DNA from: Rhynchopus euleeides
Taxonomy: Eukaryota > Euglenozoa > Diplonemea > Diplonemida > Diplonemidae
Direction of reading: 5' to 3'
NCBI GenBank assembly: GCA_963210315.1
Contig: OY723247.1
Location: 992,001-1,056,000 of the forward strand
Length of the DNA: 64,000 nucleotides
In this document: in pieces, positions 61,909-64,000 of the stretch
How the letters are laid out: each line of letters begins with the position of its first letter
How positions within the stretch are numbered: the first letter of the stretch is position 1
The notes under the pieces: generated by a model
Told to the model about the DNA's origin: nothing
Database searches by the model: none
The model's input: the letters and a program-made list of their open reading frames with translations, nothing else
Program-made: the position numbers and the translations under genes

Positions 61909-63807
61909 TGAAGATACGCCGAACGAGGGCAAGGGGGGTGGGAAATGAAGGGCCCCCGCACAGATGTGGCAGGTGTGTGTGTGTGTGGTGACCCACCACC
62001 CCTCCCCCTGGTAAGGAAGGGTGTTTTGTGTGGCGCGGTGTTCCCAAAGAGATCTGACAGGTCTGCTGGTTCAGAGGGCTCCTGCACCCAAGCCAGAATA
62101 TGAGGCTGAATGTGGCTGTGCACTGATCGTTCCACCCCTCGCAGAGATTGAGGTCTTGTGTGTGGAAACGGCAACGCGTCACAAACAAAGATGTGAGAGA
62201 CGTCTGAGGGAAGGGCGGCACGCATTCGTGGCTGGTGGTGGGGTAGGGGGGGTGGGGAACATCGCCACCTGGTCACGGAACAACCCATATCAACAGACTT
62301 TCTTCGGATGCGTCCCCGATGTTTGGGGATCTGTTGAATAAGCGCGGCAGCATCCCGCAAGCCCGCTCGCGAGCTTCTCCCCCCCGCCCCTCCCTCTCTC
62401 TCCTCGTGTAAGTGCATGCATGTGTTGTTCGGTTTGACAACTCCTCTCCTTTCTCTTCGACATGCGGTGAGTCGAAGGACAGCCAGAAACCTGGAGACTA
62501 ACCTCGAGGCTAAACAATCGGCTCTGGCAGGCACAACGCCACCAGAAGGCTCCGGTGTGTGTGCCAGTTTTTCGAAATGCCAACCATCACGTCATGCGAC
62601 GACCAGGGCAGTTCCCTGTTGGCACCCCATAACCTGCAGGCAAGCTAAATGCCGTGCGTTATCTGCAACTTCTACCTATCACCTGTCCGGTTTGCAACGG
62701 ACACCACCAGCCCGACACAAGACGGGCGGGGGCAATGGTGTGTACAATATCAACCAGAAGGCGTTGTGTACGGATGCTCCTCACGCCGGGTTTGGAAGCG
62801 ATGTTGCAGATGCATCCCCTACAGAGAGACGCTTCATCATTGCCAGGCGCTGCTCCTTGTTTCTCGCAGCGGGGCTGCGCGGGCTGGCAGGCGGCTGCGA
62901 CGGATTGACGCCCCCAGAGGGTGCCAGCTCGTGGGTCATCGGATACAGACGCTGTGTATGCTCCTCCAACGCTGGTGCCGCTGATGTGTTCAACAAGCTC
63001 ACCTGCAAATTGGGCGGGGGGAGTGGACGCCGTGGGCCAGGGGATGGATGCTGAGTGTTAGTGGGCGGCGGCAAAAGGAGGAGCACTTTCTGCCTTCCAA
63101 TGACACAACGCATCGGCAACACAGCTGAGAAAGGCAAGGGTAGGATGGGGCGGGTAGGGGGGGGTCGAGACAGCAAGCCCCGATATACCATGCAGTGACA
63201 GAAGACACAAAGAACCCCCCCCCACCCTCCTTGCGAACCGCCTCTCTGATCGCTCCCCCCCCCCACCAATAGTCCACACTGTTTGGCCCAGTAACATGCG
63301 GGGTTGGTGGAAACCATACCCAAGCCCTTTTGAGATTGGTCGGGGCACAGCAATGCCTTTGGGAGAGGCAGGTTGATACAAATGAGGTGGGAGATTCCTT
63401 GGGGTGGGGAGAGGGGGCGGTGGAAGAACACACAGTAGTGATCCAGGGGGAGTGAAGCGCACGACGTGGTGGGGATTTTTTGGACTGCATTCCGACGAGT
63501 CGGGGTCTCCCGACTACCGTGTCGTGTCGAAGAAAGGGATAGCACAGGGATGTCCTCCCTTCATTCGTGGGGTGTCTGCAAGAGCCAGGTCACGCTTGCC
63601 CGGGTGGTGTCCACAGTCTGATGTTCTGTGATGTTGGGAATGCGATTCCCGCAGTTTTTTTGGCATCGACGACCTCCAGCCTGACATACAAGACGACCAG
63701 GCCGTGACGTACACAGTTTTTTTTGTTCCAGACAATCTGGAACAGGGTATAAGATAGACTTTTTTTCTGGCGCCGTTTTCCGGTTTTTCTGGTTTTGAAA
63801 ATTTTTC

Positions 63808-63828
63808 GCGCGCGCCTTCGGCGCGCGA
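63808..63828. repeat. CG hairpin near the right edge
   Basis: Alternating CG arms surround a short centre, like the 672-691 hairpin. The dispersed repeat begins about 150 bases further right. Confidence 0.6.
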
Positions 63829-63976
63829 CCCGCGCAAACCCTCCCAGAGTCTGAGAGGGCCCGGTGCCTGCGCGCGTCCTGTCGTACTGAGGCTGCTTGG
63901 TGGCAGGCGCAGCAGCTGCTTCGAAAGTTTGGACTCTCGGCCAAAAAACCGGTCTGGTGCAATTTTTTTACGCAGG

Positions 63977-64000
63977 GGGGGTCTGGGGGGCGGAGCCCCC
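63977..64000 (+). repeat. Dispersed repeat, partial copy 4 cut by the window edge
   Basis: Begins GGGGGGTCTGGGGGGCGGAG in the same orientation as copies 1 and 2. The rest lies outside the window. Confidence 0.75.

Larger units (their letters stand above)
61909..64000. other. Region upstream of CHD, no gene recognised
   Basis: Frames are short and dominated by basic or proline-rich low-complexity sequence. C/G runs and a CG hairpin near 63808-63828 occur. The edge holds the partial dispersed repeat copy. The promoter or trans-splice region of the CHD gene should be near 61909-62050, but I cannot point to a clear acceptor. Confidence 0.45.

Noticed and set aside
61147-61911. 254-residue plus-strand frame opposite CHD exon 1
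   Set aside because: Antisense shadow; exon 1 encodes clear chromodomains and Walker A.

Overview
The window is a GC-rich protist nuclear segment with cis-spliced genes, long G/C homopolymer runs and many transposable elements. I infer a euglenozoan, most likely a diplonemid. Four observations support this. (1) Every host gene I could identify (a VIT-like transporter, ER Hsp70/BiP, a DCAF7-type WD40 protein, a Pro/Tyr-rich membrane protein candidate, a WD40/PDZ protein, a sterol-desaturase-family enzyme, Hsp90, complex I NDUFS1 and a CHD-type remodeller) lies on the minus strand, like a directional gene cluster. (2) From memory of the family, the Hsp90 reads closest to kinetoplastid Hsp90. 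(3) The LINE carries a 2A-like peptide next to an APE-type endonuclease, as in trypanosome L1Tc/ingi elements. (4) Introns are ordinary GT-AG, which argues against kinetoplastids. The assignment remains an inference.

Layout: 1-2.2 kb repeats; 2.25-3.0 VIT-like transporter; 6.4-8.6 BiP with one intron; 8.9-11.9 an unusual TIR element with a nested unit; 14.0-18.7 DCAF7-type gene in six exons whose first intron holds a complete-looking two-ORF DNA transposon; 20.0-23.2 candidate exons of one spliced minus-strand gene, with a piggyBac-like non-autonomous element (TTAA duplications) between two of them; 24.5-27.8 WD40/repeat/PDZ protein; 29.2-34.9 an intact LINE sitting inside a (GA)n microsatellite; 35-39.8 no confident gene; 39.8-40.8 sterol-desaturase-family enzyme; 42.1-44.2 Hsp90; 46.0-47.4 NDUFS1 N-terminal part; 48.2-52.2 a small MITE and a hAT transposon; 54.2-55.3 a fold-back element; 55.4-61.9 a 2145-residue CHD protein; 62-64 kb repeats.

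The recognised genes are housekeeping genes (ER and cytosolic folding, respiration, sterol or lipid oxidation, chromatin, metal transport) and do not form a pathway. The open reading frames that belong to mobile elements and could be assigned to a family (hAT, LINE), plus the two-ORF transposon, are all on the plus strand, opposite to host transcription. The most unusual features are the (GA)n-embedded LINE with a 2A-like motif just after the microsatellite, and the CHD remodeller with a PCNA-binding (PIP-box) motif and a histone-H1-like tail.
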